A stretch of 6,084 bases of DNA from Collinsella aerofaciens (GTDB taxonomy: Bacteria > Actinomycetota > Coriobacteriia > Coriobacteriales > Coriobacteriaceae). Location: contig JAUUSS010000123.1 in NCBI GenBank assembly GCA_030841765.1, forward strand, positions 1 through 6,084, given 5' to 3'. Below the pieces are notes generated by a model. It searched no databases and was not told the DNA's origin. It saw only the letters and a program-made list of their open reading frames with translations. A program made the position numbers and the translations under genes. Every line of letters starts with the position of its first letter. Positions within the stretch are counted from its first letter, which is position 1. This document shows positions 4,957 through 6,084 of this stretch, piece after piece.

Positions 4957-5919
4957 ATGCACGAGAACGACTTTTTTAACGAGGACCTGCTGTGCGCACT
5001 TGCTGGCGTTGCCGGCGAGGACAACGTGTTGATGAGCGAGCCCATGCGCGAGCACACCACGTTTAAGATCGGCGGCCCGGCCGACGTCTTTGTCACGCCC
5101 GATACTGAGCAGGGCCTCGTCGCCACGCTCGATACCTGCTATCGCTGCGACCTGCCGCTTACCATCGTGGGCAACGGCTCCGACCTGCTCGTCGGCGACA
5201 AGGGCATCCGTGGCGTCGTCGTGGCGCTGGGCGAAGGCCTCTCCGACATTACGGTCGACGGCACGCACGTCACGGCGGCGGCCGGCGCCTTGCTTTCCGA
5301 TGTCGCCGCGGCGGCAGCCGAGGCCGGTCTCACCGGCATGGAGCCCATCTCGGGCATCCCCGGATCGGTCGGCGGCGCCTGCTACATGAACGCCGGTGCC
5401 TACGGTGCCTGCATGGCCGATGTGCTGGAGTCCGTGCGCGTCTACAAACCCGCTCGCCAGCTCGACGACGGCACCCGCGGCAGCGGCAATATCATCGAGT
5501 TCGATGTCGACGAGCTCAACCTGGGCTATCGCAAGAGCCGCATTGCCGACGACGGTTTCATCGTTCTTTCTGCCACCTTCAACCTCGCACCGGGCAACGC
5601 CGCGATGATCAAGGCCGACATGGACGACTACCGCCAGCGCCGCGAGGACAAGCAGCCGCTCGACATGCCGAGTGCCGGCTCCACCTTCAAGCGCCCCGAG
5701 GGCTACTTTGCCGGCAAGCTCATCATGGATGCCGGACTGCGCGGCCATGCTGTCGGCGGCGCGCAGGTAAGCGAAAAGCACTGCGGTTTTATCGTCAACG
5801 CCGACCACGCCACCGCCGCCGACGTCAACGAACTCATCCGCTACATCCAAACAACCGTCAAAGACCAATTCGGCGTAGACCTAGAACCCGAAGTCCACCG
5901 AGTAGGCGAATTTTTATAA
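4957..5919 (+). CDS. murB: UDP-N-acetylenolpyruvoylglucosamine reductase MurB
   Basis: A 320-residue cytoplasmic FAD enzyme that uses NADPH to reduce UDP-GlcNAc-enolpyruvate to UDP-MurNAc, the second committed step of peptidoglycan synthesis. The FAD-binding part shows FKIGGPADVFV (36-46), VGNGSDLLVGDKGIRGVVV (71-89) and GMEPISGIPGSVGGACYMNAGAYG (127-150). YRKSRI (191-196) and the C-terminal substrate domain follow, with SAGSTFKRP (239-247) carrying the proton-donor serine at 242, AGKLIMDAGLRG (252-263), GGAQVSEKHCGFIVN (267-281) and a conserved glutamate in LEPEV (309-313). Length and motifs fit the shorter type II MurB. The ATG at 4957 was chosen because AAGGCGG lies eight bases upstream. 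The last 17 or so codons use CAA, CTA, CGA and TTA, which are absent or rare in the rest of the gene. It stands alone on the plus strand, divergent from a LacI-family gene, and ends in a hairpin terminator. Confidence 0.97.
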   Translation: MHENDFFNEDLLCALAGVAGEDNVLMSEPMREHTTFKIGGPADVFVTPDTEQGLVATLDTCYRCDLPLTIVGNGSDLLVGDKGIRGVVVALGEGLSDITVDGTHVTAAAGALLSDVAAAAAEAGLTGMEPISGIPGSVGGACYMNAGAYGACMADVLESVRVYKPARQLDDGTRGSGNIIEFDVDELNLGYRKSRIADDGFIVLSATFNLAPGNAAMIKADMDDYRQRREDKQPLDMPSAGSTFKRPEGYFAGKLIMDAGLRGHAVGGAQVSEKHCGFIVNADHATAADVNELIRYIQTTVKDQFGVDLEPEVHRVGEFL

Positions 5920-5922
5920 AAA

Positions 5923-5944
5923 GAAGGCCCCGAAAGGGGCCTTC
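5923..5944. terminator. bidirectional intrinsic terminator after murB
   Basis: GAAGGCCCC-GAAA-GGGGCCTTC is a perfect nine-pair stem with a GNRA tetraloop, starting three bases after the murB stop. The plus-strand tail is ACTTTCTTT, and the minus-strand tail is the stronger TTTTTAT, so it can end murB and also a convergent minus-strand transcript from the right. The T/A-rich 12-base palindrome TTTTTATAAAAA (5911-5922) spans the murB stop codon. Confidence 0.88.
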
Positions 5945-6050
5945 ACTTTCTTTAATTCAGACAACCAGTCCGGTGTGCCGCGCCCCGAACCCAAGAGGGC
6001 CGCGTGCCCGCCCGCAATATATTTGATTGATCGCGAGTTCCGCACGCAAA
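5945..6050. other. intergenic stretch without recognisable gene
   Basis: This 106-base stretch between two terminator-like hairpins contains no reading frame with a ribosome binding site. It holds an AT-rich island with the palindrome AATATATT (near 6017) flanked by GC-rich sequence. Nothing else is recognised. Confidence 0.5.
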
Positions 6051-6073
6051 GAAGGCCACTTAATGTGGCCTTC
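6051..6073. terminator. terminator-like hairpin at the right edge
   Basis: GAAGGCCAC-TTAAT-GTGGCCTTC is a perfect nine-pair stem with a five-base loop. A further CGCAA/TTGCG pairing (6045-6049 with 6077-6081) can extend it past a small internal loop. T-tails are short on both strands (GTCTTG on plus, TTTGCG on minus). The GAAGGCC...GGCCTTC design repeats that of the murB terminator. It probably ends a minus-strand gene beyond the right edge, which is outside the window. Confidence 0.6.
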
Positions 6074-6084
6074 GTCTTGCGCAG

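Noticed and set aside
4819..5868. Minus-strand open frame (349 codons) opposite murB
   Set aside because: It is a Val/Ala/Asp-rich translation typical of the antisense of a GC-rich gene; murB on the plus strand has all its family motifs.

Overview
The window looks like chromosomal DNA of a high-GC bacterium. Gene style, strong AAGGAG/GAGG-type ribosome binding sites and the AAGGCC...GGCCTT terminator hairpins suggest a gut actinobacterium of the Coriobacteriia, perhaps Collinsella. This is a judgement from general appearance; there is no rRNA or other marker to prove it.

Layout. From about 3540 down to position 1, genes lie on the minus strand. In reading order they are: a small uncharacterised protein (3496-3008); two different GntR-family regulators with UTRA ligand-binding domains, overlapping by 16 bases (2969-2202 and 2217-1504); a 193-base AT-rich gap with a candidate promoter and a perfect 10-base operator-like palindrome; a two-SIS-domain protein (1310-195); and the first 44 codons of a second, different SIS-type protein (134-1) that runs off the left edge. 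The two SIS proteins resemble the paired deglycases that split phosphorylated Amadori products (glucoselysine-6-P and fructoselysine-6-P, GfrE/GfrF/FrlB type). The working picture is a regulated amino-sugar or glycated-amino-acid catabolic locus whose transporter, probably a PTS, would lie beyond the left edge.

The middle (3497-3744) carries no gene but holds a perfect 31-bp-stem palindrome, the most striking non-coding structure here. A LacI-family regulator (4773-3745, minus) follows. It is divergent from murB (4957-5919, plus), which encodes UDP-N-acetylenolpyruvoylglucosamine reductase of peptidoglycan synthesis. The 183-base divergent region has -10-like elements for both directions and two operator-like dyads. 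murB ends in a bidirectional terminator, and a second terminator-like hairpin of the same design closes the right edge, suggesting a convergent minus-strand gene just outside.

No RNA genes, CRISPR arrays, transposase genes or phage genes were seen. The locus is mostly ordinary; the points worth a second look are the double-GntR arrangement with its operator, the SIS pair, and the long palindrome.
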